Source: Bradyrhizobium sediminis
GTDB lineage: Bacteria; Pseudomonadota; Alphaproteobacteria; Rhizobiales; Xanthobacteraceae
NCBI RefSeq assembly: GCF_018736085.1
Contig: NZ_CP076134.1
Coordinates: 1,808,501 to 1,872,500 of the forward strand
Direction: 5' to 3'
DNA: 64,000 nucleotides
A program made the translations under genes and the position numbers. Positions within the stretch are counted from its first letter, which is position 1. Each line of letters starts with the position of its first letter. Below the pieces are notes generated by a model. The model ran no database searches and had not been told where the DNA came from. It was given only the letters and a program-made list of their open reading frames with translations. Positions 1-8,298 of the stretch are shown piece by piece.

Positions 1-646
1 CGATCAGGCCGGAGCCGGGGATCGACGGCCCGCCGGTGTGAATGGTGCTCTGGATGCCGTATTTGCGCGCCCATCCCACCATCTTGCGCGCGGTCGGGCC
101 GTCCTTGACGCCGCCGAGCCCGACTTCGCCGAGTAGCTTGACGCCGGCCGCGGCCAGTTCCTTGAAGTCGTCCTCGACCATTTCGCATTCGATCACCGGC
201 GCGCCGGCATGCACCTTCACGCCGCCCGGCCGCAGCGTCCAGAACGCGCGCTGTGCGAAGATAGCCATCGCCTTCAAGCCCACGACGTCGCGCGGCCGGC
301 CCGGCATATGCACTTCGCCCGCCGAGATCATGGTGGTGACCCCGCCATGGAGATAGCTGTCGATCCAGTTGGTCTGGTTCTGCCGCGGCGTCCAGTCGCC
401 GGCGACGGGGTGGACGTGGCTGTCGATCAGCCCGGGCGCGACCGTGGTGCCCATGGCGTCGACGATCGTGGTGGCGCCTTCGGTGTTGACGTCCTTGGCG
501 TGGCCGATCGCGGTGATCTTGCCGTTCTCGGCCACGATGGTGTCGGCGTCGAGGATCGGCTTCTCCAGCGCGCCCGACAGCAGCAGTCCGATATTGCGGA
601 TCACCAGTTTGGTCGGGCCGGCGGCCTGGGGGGCATCATGGGCCAT
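1..646 (-). CDS. amidohydrolase, enamidase-like (3' end beyond window)
   Basis: The minus-strand frame begins MAHDAPQAAGPTKLVIRN and runs off the left edge, so only about 215 N-terminal residues are visible. An amidohydrolase composite-domain start (VIRNIGLLLSGALEKPILDA) is followed by the metal-binding motif DSHVHP, then GGVTTMISAGEVHMPGRP. This matches the enamidase/imidazolonepropionase-like branch, which hydrolyses cyclic amides; enamidase itself acts in nicotinate fermentation. The ATG at 646 was chosen because the domain starts directly after it. A divergent operator-like palindrome lies 85 bp upstream. The substrate is unknown. A NicX-like gene at 14981 hints at a pyridine compound, which is inference. 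Confidence 0.75.
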   Translation of the reverse strand, partial: MAHDAPQAAGPTKLVIRNIGLLLSGALEKPILDADTIVAENGKITAIGHAKDVNTEGATTIVDAMGTTVAPGLIDSHVHPVAGDWTPRQNQTNWIDSYLHGGVTTMISAGEVHMPGRPRDVVGLKAMAIFAQRAFWTLRPGGVKVHAGAPVIECEMVEDDFKELAAAGVKLLGEVGLGGVKDGPTARKMVGWARKYGIQSTIHTGGPSIPGSGLI

Positions 647-730
647 CAGGTTTATCCTTTTCGTTCAATGCCTTCGCAGGCGCTCCCCGGCATCTTGCGC
701 GCGGCTTGACGCCGGGATCAAGCCGGATTA

Positions 731-758
731 TTCATTCGTATACGAATGAATGTATACA
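731..758. promoter_or_regulatory. operator-like palindrome in divergent promoter region
   Basis: Positions 731-750 form a perfect 20-bp palindrome, TTCATTCGTATACGAATGAA. It is followed at once by TGTATACA (751-758), so two GTATAC-centred sites sit 13 bp apart. The site lies between the divergent amidohydrolase (start 646) and ferredoxin reductase (start 807). GTATAC-centred palindromes are typical of GntR/FCD-type operators. The regulator is not encoded next to the site in this window. Confidence 0.6.
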
Positions 759-806
759 AATGAATTGAACGGCACAATCGGCCGCCAGACAAGCCGGATC
801 GGCGAG

Positions 807-1580
807 ATGAGCAACTTCAACCGGGAAAGCGTCCTCAGCGTCCATCACTGGACCGACACGCTGTTCAGCTTCACCACCACCCGCGACCCTTCGTTCCGTT
901 TCCGCAACGGCGAATTCACCATGATCGGCTTGAAGGTTGGCGAGAAGCCGCTGCTGCGCGCCTACAGCGTCGCCAGCGCCAATTACGAAGACCGGCTCGA
1001 ATTCTTCTCGATCAAGGTGCCAGACGGCCCGCTGACCTCGCGGCTCCAGCATCTGAAGGAAGGCGACCAGGTCATCGTCAGCCGCAAGGCCACCGGCACG
1101 CTGGTGATCGACAACCTCGAAGACGGCCGCAATCTCTATCTGATCGGCACCGGCACGGGCCTGGCGCCGTTCCTCAGCGTGATCAAGGACCCCGAGACCT
1201 ATGAGCGCTTCGAGAAGGTGGTGCTGCTGCACGGCTGCCGCCGCGTCGCCGAACTCGCCTATGGCGAGATGATCACGGAAAAGCTGCCGAACGACGAGCT
1301 GATCGGCGAACTCGTCCGCAACCAGCTGATCTATTATCCGACCGTGACGCGCGACCCGTTCCGCAACCGCGGCCGGATCACCGACCTGATCAATTCAGGC
1401 AAGCTGTTCAGCGACATCGGGCTGGCCTCGCTCGAGCCCGGCCGCGACCGCGTCATGATCTGCGGCAGCCCGGCGCTGGTTCACGACACCCGCGCGCTGC
1501 TGTCGGGCAAGGGCTTTGCCGAAGGCAATCACGGCGAGCCCGGCCAGTTCGTGGTCGAGAAGGCTTTTGCGGAACGGTAG
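807..1580 (+). CDS. fpr: ferredoxin--NADP reductase
   Basis: This flavoprotein of 257 residues moves electrons between NADPH and ferredoxin or flavodoxin in the cytoplasm. The FAD-binding motif RAYSVAS is near residue 50 and the NADP-binding GTGTGLAPF near residue 115; a CGSPAL motif and a C-terminal VEKAF tail are also present, as in the bacterial Fpr subclass. The open frame extends 19 codons upstream to 750, but the ATG at 807 is preferred: it is preceded by GGCGAG and gives the family's usual length. The extra codons overlap the operator. It is monocistronic and followed by a palindromic repeat. Confidence 0.9.
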   Translation: MSNFNRESVLSVHHWTDTLFSFTTTRDPSFRFRNGEFTMIGLKVGEKPLLRAYSVASANYEDRLEFFSIKVPDGPLTSRLQHLKEGDQVIVSRKATGTLVIDNLEDGRNLYLIGTGTGLAPFLSVIKDPETYERFEKVVLLHGCRRVAELAYGEMITEKLPNDELIGELVRNQLIYYPTVTRDPFRNRGRITDLINSGKLFSDIGLASLEPGRDRVMICGSPALVHDTRALLSGKGFAEGNHGEPGQFVVEKAFAER

Positions 1581-1586
1581 GATAGT

Positions 1587-1674
1587 CGTCATTGCGAGGA
1601 GCGTAGCGACGAAGCAATCCAGCTTTTCGCCCGTTGCGGGAAAGCTGGATTGCTTCGCTGCGCTCGCAATGACG
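1587..1674. repeat. palindromic intergenic repeat, copy A
   Basis: The arms CGTCATTGCGAG and CTCGCAATGACG bracket inner arms GAAGCAATCCAGC and GCTGGATTGCTTC, giving a long imperfect hairpin. The same arms recur at 22952-23042. It follows the fpr stop codon and could act as a transcription-ending or mRNA-stabilising structure; that role is inference. Confidence 0.8.
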
Positions 1675-1687
1675 GACTCTGGGTCCG

Positions 1688-2145
1688 CTATTTCCTCTTT
1701 TCCGACAGCTTGTAAATCTCCAGCGCGTCGGCATCCGCGCCGCGCGCGGCTTTTGCCAGCCTGAACAATTGCGCGGCCAGTGCCGCCATCGGCACCGGCG
1801 TCGAGGTGTCGTGCGCCACGTCGACCACGGTGTCGAGATCCTTCAGCATGGTGGCGATGTGGCCGAGCGGCGGCGAGTGGATGCCCTGCGCCATGCGCGG
1901 CACGAACAACTGTAACGGTATCGAATCGGCAAAGCCGCCGGCGAGCGCTTCCGGCAGCCTGACGGCGTCGATCCCGGCATTGCTGGCGAGTCGCGTCGCC
2001 TCCGCCAGCACCGCCATCGCGCAGCCGACGATCACCTGATTGCAGAGTTTGGTGGTCTGGCCCGCGCCGGTCGGGCCCATATGCGTGAACCGGCGCGCCA
2101 TCGCCAGCACATAGGGCCGCGCCCCAATGCGGACGGTTCCGGCGG
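1688..2145 (-). pseudogene. 3-hydroxyisobutyrate dehydrogenase-family remnant (C-terminal half)
   Basis: The frame ends with YKLSEKRK and contains the family's C-terminal catalytic segment GPTGAGQTTKLCNQ, with the conserved Lys, followed by the all-helical domain. The family normally has about 290-300 residues with an N-terminal Rossmann domain carrying GxGxMG. Only about 150 residues remain. Upstream the frame meets the IS target-site copy at 2146, and the DNA on the far side of the element (3718 onward) does not encode the missing half. The gene was therefore already truncated, or was cut by a deletion that the insertion alone does not explain. Confidence 0.8.
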
Positions 2146-2162
2146 CTGTCGGTTCCGGTGGC
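2146..2162 (+). repeat. target-site duplication, left copy
   Basis: CTGTCGGTTCCGGTGGC flanks the left end of the element and is repeated exactly at 3701-3717. Confidence 0.85.
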
Positions 2163-3700
2163 TGTCCGTAGCGGGTGAAGTTGTCGTATTTTTGTAGCTC
2201 GTGATCTGTCGCCTTCGTTATTGAGTTTCGGAGGAGCCGGAAGGCGTGGACGGTTCCGCCGGTTTGGTCATGCCATGGATATTGGTGGCAGGTTAGCCCC
2301 TCGGGTTGGTTTCTTTGTTTGACTTGAAGCCCGTTTCTCCGCCCCGACCCGCGCTATCTCGACGGCGGCGCGCGCAGGAGCGGTCAAGGACGCGCACTTG
2401 CGCGCCCGTAAGGGCTTGTCCTTGACGGCTCCGAGCACGCTGCCAGGCTGAGGCGCGTCGGGGCTGATCTGCTGTCCATCGGCGGCAAACCTCGCCAATC
2501 GGTGCGGGCCAAGGAACACGCCCACGGTGCCATCGGGATACCCGTGAACCCGCACCACGGCCTTGACGAAGTGGGGCCTGAGCCGGCTCTCCGGCAACTG
2601 CAGCCGCCGGCCGCTCCATGCGATCGTGTTGTCGTTGGCGACGGTTCGCTCTTCGATCACGCACAGCGCTTCGCGCCAGGCCTCGTGCCGGTCGGCTACG
2701 AACGCCGTGCCTTGCTGTTCGGCCACGATCGCAAACGCCGCATTATGCTCGGCGATGTAATGCGCCTTCAACCACGCATTGGCGGCCTCGACCGTCCTGA
2801 TCCCGGCGAGCCGCAGATCCTTCGGCAGCCGGCCCTGCAGCGTGCCGAACACCCGCTCTGAACGCCCGCGCGCCTGCGGCGAATAGGCCGCGATATGCTC
2901 GATCCCAAGATGCGATAAAGCCCGTCCCACCTGGGTTTGTTGCGTCTTCGAGACCTTCGCGCCGGCCTTCGGGGTGTAGAAGTAATGGCTGCCGCGATCG
3001 GTGTAGAGCGCGCAGAACAGACCACGCTCGCCAATCACCTCGCCCAAGGCCCGGAACGTCGACGCCGTCCCTTCTTCCTCGACCAGCAGCATCGAGTAGA
3101 TCTCGCTCGTCGCATCGTCCATCGTGACGATCAGGTCCATCGCCGGCAGACCTTCGATCCAGACGTGGCGCGACCCGTCCTGGTGAAGCAGCATGCCCCG
3201 AAGCGGCCGGCGCGGACGCTTCTTGCGGTGCGCCGAACGCTTCGGCGCCTTCTGCACCAAGCCCGCAGCATGCAAGGCCAGCTTCGTCACCGTGTAGCCC
3301 AGCACATAGCCATGTCGCTTTTGCAGCTGCTCGTGGAAGTGCTTCACCGTGAAATCGGCGTACTTGTCCCGGAACAGCCCCAGCATCCGCTCCAGCTCTT
3401 CCTCCGGCGCACGCCTCGGTGATCGCCGGCCCATGCGCCGGTCGACCAGCCCGTCATCGCCCTCCGCCTCAAAGCGTTCCGCCCAACGTTGGAACGTCCG
3501 CACGTTGATCCCCAGAAGCTCAGACGCCGCCTCCTGCGTCAGCTCCTTCGCCTCAGTCCGATCCAGCAAACTCGAAAACCGCATCCGTCGTACACCCTCG
3601 TGAATGGATGCCGTGCCCATCGTGCCCCCTTTGTTCCGGGGCACCAAAAACACGACACTTCACGAGCTACAAACAGGCGACAGATCACGAGCTACTGACA
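2163..3700 (-). mobile_element. ISNCY/IS1202-group-like insertion sequence
   Basis: This 1538-bp element is bounded by exact 17-bp direct repeats. Its ends are related inverted repeats: TGTCCGTAGCGGGTGA on the left and, read inward, TGTCAGTAGCTCGTGA on the right. Both ends also carry the subterminal words TTTGTAGCTCGTGA and ATCTGTCGCC, probably transposase binding sites. It contains one transposase gene. Long duplications such as 17 bp fit the IS1202-like members of ISNCY better than IS3 or IS481. Confidence 0.82.
2268..3620 (-). CDS. ISNCY-family transposase
   Basis: The protein has about 450 residues. An N-terminal helix-turn-helix contains LTQEAASELLGINVRTFQRW and is followed by a basic linker (HRKKRPRR) and an rve-type DDE core. 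Likely catalytic residues are D in IVTMDDATSE, D in YTDRGSHYF and E in GRSERVFGTLQGRL. The frame opens at 3653, but the ATG at 3620 (MGTASIHEG) follows AAAGGGGGCACG, a good ribosome-binding site. No frameshift or stop is seen, so the element may still be active. It ends 105 bp inside the left IS end. Confidence 0.88.
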   Translation of the reverse strand: MGTASIHEGVRRMRFSSLLDRTEAKELTQEAASELLGINVRTFQRWAERFEAEGDDGLVDRRMGRRSPRRAPEEELERMLGLFRDKYADFTVKHFHEQLQKRHGYVLGYTVTKLALHAAGLVQKAPKRSAHRKKRPRRPLRGMLLHQDGSRHVWIEGLPAMDLIVTMDDATSEIYSMLLVEEEGTASTFRALGEVIGERGLFCALYTDRGSHYFYTPKAGAKVSKTQQTQVGRALSHLGIEHIAAYSPQARGRSERVFGTLQGRLPKDLRLAGIRTVEAANAWLKAHYIAEHNAAFAIVAEQQGTAFVADRHEAWREALCVIEERTVANDNTIAWSGRRLQLPESRLRPHFVKAVVRVHGYPDGTVGVFLGPHRLARFAADGQQISPDAPQPGSVLGAVKDKPLRARKCASLTAPARAAVEIARVGAEKRASSQTKKPTRGANLPPISMA

Positions 3701-3717
3701 CTGTCGGTTCCGGTGGC
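3701..3717 (+). repeat. target-site duplication, right copy
   Basis: This exact copy of the 17-bp sequence at 2146-2162 abuts the right end of the insertion sequence. Confidence 0.85.
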
Positions 3718-3803
3718 TTGCCTGATTGTTTGAACCATGAAAGGCTTGGCCCTTCCAATTTGCGATGATGCCTGACGGCATCGGAAAAACGGAGTGGGGC
3801 GTG

Positions 3804-4787
3804 ATGCGGATATCTTCGAAGTGGATTTTGGCGGCCGGCGCGGCGGCTAGCTTGTTGGCCGGCGTCAGCGCATCTAGCGCGCAACAGACGATCCGTGTCG
3901 GCTGGACCATTCCGGCCGAGGAATCGAAATACTGGATGATGCGCCGGCCAGCGGAATTTCCCGATCTCGGCAAGACCTACAAGATCGAATGGACGCAGTT
4001 CCAGGGCACCGCGCCGATGACGCAGGCGCTGGCCGCGGGCGCGCTCGATTGCGCGACCCAGGCGGTGCTGTCGCTGTCGAACGGCGTGGTCGGCGGCGGT
4101 CTGAAGGCCTACATCGTCGCCCAGCATGTGTTCGAAAAGCCCGGCGGCTTCTCGGTCTATTGGGCGGTCAAGGACGATTCACCGATCAAGACCATTGCCG
4201 ATCTCAAGGGCAAGACCGTCGGCATCTCCGTGATCGGCGGCGGCACCCAGGGGCCGTTCAACATGCTGTTGAAGAAGAACGGGATCGACCCGGCCAAGGA
4301 CATCAAGCTGGTCGAAGTCGGCTTCGCGGTTTCCGAGGACGCGCTGCGTCAGGGCCGCGTCGATGCCGTCAACATGAACCAGCCGTTCGCGGCGCGCGCC
4401 GAGGCCAAGGGCGGCACCCGCAAGCTGTTTGCGCTTTCCGAGGTGATGCCGAACATCGTCCACATTCTGGAGGCGTGCCGGGCCGACTTCGTCGACAAGA
4501 ATCCGGAACTCGTCAAAGCCTATGTCCGCGATCTCACCCTGGGCATGAAGAAGGCGCTGGCCAATCGCGAGGAAACGCTGAAGGTCGTCTCCGAGCAGTT
4601 GAAGGCGCCGATCCCGGTGCTGGAAACCTATCTGCTCAAGGACAACGACTTCGGCCGCGACCCCGGCGCCGCGCCGAATTTCCCGGCGATGCAGAAGATG
4701 CTCGACATCTATGCCGAGACCGGAATGCTGCCCAAGCTCGACGTCGCGCAGTTCAAGCACCCGACCATCGTCGCGCCGCTGCAGTAA
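3804..4787 (+). CDS. ABC transporter substrate-binding protein (NitT/TauT type)
   Basis: This 327-residue periplasmic binding protein has a Sec signal peptide (ISSKWILAAGAAASLLAG, cleavage near SSA-QQ). The body is of the NMT1/SsuA type: QTIRVGWTIP at the start of lobe 1, ALAAGALDCATQAVLS, then LKGKTVGISVIGGGTQG and ALRQGRVDAVNMNQP. An upstream ATG at 3765 exists, but the ATG at 3804 starts the signal peptide correctly. No permease or ATPase is adjacent. The nearest matching set, which lacks a binding protein, is at 11089-13480. Ligands in this family include sulfonates, nitrate, thiamine precursors and aromatic acids. Confidence 0.88.
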   Translation: MRISSKWILAAGAAASLLAGVSASSAQQTIRVGWTIPAEESKYWMMRRPAEFPDLGKTYKIEWTQFQGTAPMTQALAAGALDCATQAVLSLSNGVVGGGLKAYIVAQHVFEKPGGFSVYWAVKDDSPIKTIADLKGKTVGISVIGGGTQGPFNMLLKKNGIDPAKDIKLVEVGFAVSEDALRQGRVDAVNMNQPFAARAEAKGGTRKLFALSEVMPNIVHILEACRADFVDKNPELVKAYVRDLTLGMKKALANREETLKVVSEQLKAPIPVLETYLLKDNDFGRDPGAAPNFPAMQKMLDIYAETGMLPKLDVAQFKHPTIVAPLQ

Positions 4788-4832
4788 CGGGAATTATCCA
4801 CGTTGTCGTCCCGCGAACGCGGGGACTTCTTT

Positions 4833-4967
4833 TCCCTCTCCCCTTGTGGGAGAGGGTGGACGCGATGCGTAGCATCGCGGACGGGTGAGGGGTTCTCTCC
4901 GCGGATAGAGACCCCTCATCCGGCGCGGACTGCGTCCGCGCCACCTTCTCCCACAAGGGGAGAAGGA
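4833..4967. repeat. long palindromic intergenic repeat
   Basis: The outer arms, TCCCTCTCCCCTTGTGGGAG and CTTCTCCCACAAGGGGAG, are near-perfect reverse complements. Inner arms ACGGGTGAGGGG and CCCCTCATCCG add to the fold. This is a typical rhizobial intergenic element, lying between the binding-protein gene and ilvD. Confidence 0.75.
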
Positions 4968-5012
4968 AGCCGGACCGTTCGCGAGGAAGACACCGTTTAA
5001 AGAGACCAGCGC

Positions 5013-6707
5013 ATGAAAAAGTGGCGATCCCGCGTGACGACCGACGGCCTCGATCGTGCGCCGCACCGCGCTTTCATGCGGGCGATGGGGCTCGACGACG
5101 CGGCGATCGCAAAGCCGATGATCGGGGTCGTCAGCATGAAGGGCGAGCAGACGCCCTGCAACATGACCCACGATTTCCAGGTCGATGCCGCCAAGGCCGG
5201 GATCGCGGAGGCCGGCGGCACGCCGCGCGAATTCGCCACCATTTCGGTATCCGACGGCATCAGCATGAACCATGAGGGCATGAAGTTCTCGCTGCTGTCG
5301 CGCGAGCTGATTGCCGACTCGATCGAATCCGTCGTCCATGGCCTCGCCTACGACGCCCTGATCGGCTTCGGCGGCTGCGACAAGACGCTGCCCGGCGTGA
5401 TGATGGGGATGATCCGCTGCAACGTGCCGTCGATCTTCATCTATGGCGGCAGCGCGCTGCCCGGGCGGTTCGAGGGCAAGACCCTCACGGTGCTGGATTC
5501 CTACGAGGCCGTCGGCGGCTTCATGACCGGCGAGATCGACGCTGCGACGCTGGAGGGCATCGAGCGGACCTGTTTGCCGACGATCGGCGCCTGCGCCGGC
5601 CAGTTCACCGCCAACACCATGGCGATGGTGTCGGAGGCGATGGGGCTGACCATGCCCAACGTGTCGATGATCCCCGGCGTCTATGCCGAGCGCGCGCAGG
5701 TGGCGCGTCAGGCCGGGCGGCTGGTGATGCAGATGCTGGAGCGCGGCGGACCGCTGCCGCGCGAGATCGTCACCCGAAAGGCGCTGGAAAACGGCGCCGC
5801 CATCGTCGCCGCTACCGGCGGCTCGACCAATGCCGCGCTGCATCTGCCGGCGTTGGCCAACGAAGCCGGCATCGCCTTCACGCTGGACGACGTCGGCGAG
5901 GTGTTTGCCCGCACGCCGCTGATCGGCAATCTGCGCCCGGGCGGCAAGTATACCGCCAAGGACGTCTACGACATCGGCGGCGCCGCCGTCGTGATCCGCG
6001 CGCTGGTCGAAAGCGGCCACATCGACGGCTCCTGCCTGACGATCACCGGCCGAACGATCGCGCAAGAATATGGCGGGGCCAATGCGCCCGACGGCGAGAT
6101 CATTTTCAGTGTCGGCAACTCGATCATGCCCGACGGCGGCGTCGCGGTCCTGAAGGGCAATCTCTGCCCCGACGGCGCCGTCATCAAGGTGGCCGGTCTG
6201 AAGAATCTCGTGTTCGAGGGAATCGCGCGGGTATTCGAGGACGAGGAGCAATGCGTCGCCGCCGTCCGCAACCGGAAGTACGCCGCGGGCGAGGTTCTGG
6301 TCATCCGCAATGAAGGCCCGGTCGGCGGGCCCGGCATGCGCGAGATGCTGGGCGTCACCGCGCTGATCTACGGGCAGGGGATGGGCGAGAAGGTCGCGCT
6401 GATCACCGACGGCCGCTTCTCCGGGGCGACGCGCGGGATGTGCATCGGCTATGTCTCGCCGGAAGCCTTCGTCGGCGGCCCGCTGGCGCTGGTCCATGAC
6501 GGCGACCGCATCCGGATCGACGCCGCCGCGCGACGCATGGATCTCCTGATCGACGACAACGAATTTGCCAGGCGGCGGCAGGCCTGGCAGCCACGGCCGC
6601 CGCGGCATCGCGCCGGCGCGCTCGCCAAATATGCGCGTCTGGTCGGCCAGGCGCCCGGCGGCGCCGTCACCCATGAGGGCGCGGCGGAATGGCCGTGGTT
6701 CGACTAG
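5013..6707 (+). CDS. ilvD: dihydroxy-acid dehydratase (IlvD/Edd family)
   Basis: The 564-residue cytoplasmic iron-sulfur dehydratase has the family's three cluster-ligand cysteines: C49 in TPCN, C122 in GGCDKTLPG and C194 in GACAGQF. It also has [21 protein letters not shown] and the C-terminal [10 protein letters not shown]. IlvD converts 2,3-dihydroxy acids to 2-keto acids in valine and isoleucine synthesis. Some paralogues act on sugar acids, and the isolated setting leaves that open. The C-terminal sequence [20 protein letters not shown] is normal for IlvD. The ribosome-binding site before the ATG at 5013 is weak (GAGACC). Confidence 0.9.
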   Translation: MKKWRSRVTTDGLDRAPHRAFMRAMGLDDAAIAKPMIGVVSMKGEQTPCNMTHDFQVDAAKAGIAEAGGTPREFATISVSDGISMNHEGMKFSLLSRELIADSIESVVHGLAYDALIGFGGCDKTLPGVMMGMIRCNVPSIFIYGGSALPGRFEGKTLTVLDSYEAVGGFMTGEIDAATLEGIERTCLPTIGACAGQFTANTMAMVSEAMGLTMPNVSMIPGVYAERAQVARQAGRLVMQMLERGGPLPREIVTRKALENGAAIVAATGGSTNAALHLPALANEAGIAFTLDDVGEVFARTPLIGNLRPGGKYTAKDVYDIGGAAVVIRALVESGHIDGSCLTITGRTIAQEYGGANAPDGEIIFSVGNSIMPDGGVAVLKGNLCPDGAVIKVAGLKNLVFEGIARVFEDEEQCVAAVRNRKYAAGEVLVIRNEGPVGGPGMREMLGVTALIYGQGMGEKVALITDGRFSGATRGMCIGYVSPEAFVGGPLALVHDGDRIRIDAAARRMDLLIDDNEFARRRQAWQPRPPRHRAGALAKYARLVGQAPGGAVTHEGAAEWPWFD

Positions 6708-6769
6708 GCCATGATGCTGGTATCGGGCGTCGCGATGCCCTATACGACCGGCATCGGGGAACATCATCC

Positions 6770-6904
6770 ATGGCGCGGTTTGCGAGAATATTCACGACGA
6801 AGACGCTGCTGCGGATCGTCTTCGTGCTGGCGGCCACCGTCATGATGAAGGCGCTGAGCGCCCATTTCGGTTTCAGCTGGGCCGTCGCGCTCGCGCAGGG
6901 ATGA
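6770..6904 (+). CDS. small hypothetical membrane protein
   Basis: This 44-residue open frame, MARFARIFTTKTLLRIVF and onward, has a hydrophobic stretch from about residue 12 to 27 and a basic N-terminus, which fits a single membrane segment. It sits 62 bp after ilvD. The ribosome-binding site is poor and no family was recognised, so it may not be real. Confidence 0.35.
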   Translation: MARFARIFTTKTLLRIVFVLAATVMMKALSAHFGFSWAVALAQG

Positions 6905-7131
6905 GGATGCGGACTCATTGGCGCGCAGCCAATTTCGGCGGAGATTGAATCACCTTCCAAAGCGACGCTAGCAGAGCAAAACCGGACAGCCGACATTTCC
7001 GATAGTGCCCCCTAACCGGATATGGTGAAGAAATTTCCGTTCTATCGTCGATGTTTTTGTTGAATTCAGCTGTGTCGACCATCATATCTCGATTATTGGC
7101 TGTCTATCCCGTCGCAACGAGGGAACCGGAA

Positions 7132-8088
7132 ATGGTGATTTTGCGATCGATCGTAAATGCCTGCCTTGCCGGGGCGATGCTCGCAGGTACGCCGGCGCTC
7201 GCGGCGGAGGCTACGCGCCCGAACAAGGTCTCGTTCTATTTCGCCGCGCACGAGGACGACTGGCAGCTGTTCATGAATCCATCCGCCTTCCAGGACGTGA
7301 TCGCTGGCGCCGCCAAGACCATCTTCATCCATGTCACCGCCGGCGACGCCGGGCTCGGCATCGGCTCGGGCGGCCGCAAACATCCATACTATCTCGCGCG
7401 GGAAAACGGCGCCGAGCAGGCCGTACGCTTCATGGCCGACGCCCATCATGTGCCGGTCAGCCGCGCGGCGTCGAGCATGTCATTCAATGGGCATCCGATC
7501 TTCCGCGTCAGCTACCGCAACACCGAGAGCTATTTCCTTCGCGTCCCAGACGGCAACCCGGCCGGCTCGGGTTATCCTCACACTGGCTTCCAGTCGCTCA
7601 AGCGCCTCGCTGACGGCGACAACGACACGCTGGCGGCGGTCGATGGCACTACCGCCTATCACGGCTGGAGCGATCTGGTAAAAACGCTGCGCGCGATCAT
7701 CGATTATGAGCGCGAGCAGGCAGGGCTGGTGCAGCTCAATATTCCCGAGCTCGATCCGCGCATCAATCCGGAAGACCATTCCGATCATCTGATGACCGCG
7801 AAAGCGGCCATCGAAGCCGCGCGCCATTTGTCCTGCGTCCGCCAGGTGTCCTTTGTCGACTATGCCAGTTCGCGACTGCCGGAGAATCTCGACCTGCAGC
7901 AGCGCGACATGGAAAGCTCGGTGTTCGCGGTGACGCTCGCCGGTGTACAGGCGTTGGGCCACGGCACCTCCTGGCATCATTACGACAAATCCTACGTTGG
8001 CCGGAACTATTTCCGCGTGCAGGAGCCGACGGGCAGCTGTGCCGGACCAGCGACCGAGTTCGCGACGCGCGGTGCGGCACAGAATTAG
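7132..8088 (+). CDS. PIG-L family deacetylase, secreted
   Basis: The 318-residue protein starts with a Sec signal peptide (MVILRSIVNACLAGAMLAG, cleavage near ALAA). The zinc motif AHEDD replaces the usual AHPDD directly after the first strand, and a second metal motif, DHSDH, lies near residue 220. PIG-L/LmbE enzymes remove N-acetyl groups from sugars or related amides. An upstream ATG at 7051 would bury the signal peptide, so the ATG at 7132, preceded by GAGGGAACCGGA, is chosen. The next gene is a membrane acyltransferase of the HGSNAT type, so the pair may act on acetylated amino sugars (inference). Confidence 0.8.
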   Translation: MVILRSIVNACLAGAMLAGTPALAAEATRPNKVSFYFAAHEDDWQLFMNPSAFQDVIAGAAKTIFIHVTAGDAGLGIGSGGRKHPYYLARENGAEQAVRFMADAHHVPVSRAASSMSFNGHPIFRVSYRNTESYFLRVPDGNPAGSGYPHTGFQSLKRLADGDNDTLAAVDGTTAYHGWSDLVKTLRAIIDYEREQAGLVQLNIPELDPRINPEDHSDHLMTAKAAIEAARHLSCVRQVSFVDYASSRLPENLDLQQRDMESSVFAVTLAGVQALGHGTSWHHYDKSYVGRNYFRVQEPTGSCAGPATEFATRGAAQN

Positions 8089-8298
8089 CCGGTGGTCCGG
8101 GCTGATACATGCCGTACGGCACGCAGCCGATCGACCCATAGACTTCCGCGTTTGATTCTACCCCGGTTCGGCGCGTAGCGCTGCGCACCGCATGGCGCAT
8201 TTCGCCGGCAGGTTAGTCGCAATCACTTGATGCAAGTCAAGAACCATGCGCATTTGTCGGGAAACTTCAGACCGGCTGACGGGCTTGCGGGAACATTG

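Noticed and set aside
4794..6767. Minus-strand open frame of 657 codons opposite ilvD
   Set aside because: The plus strand has all three IlvD cluster cysteines and signature motifs. The antisense frame also runs through a palindromic repeat.
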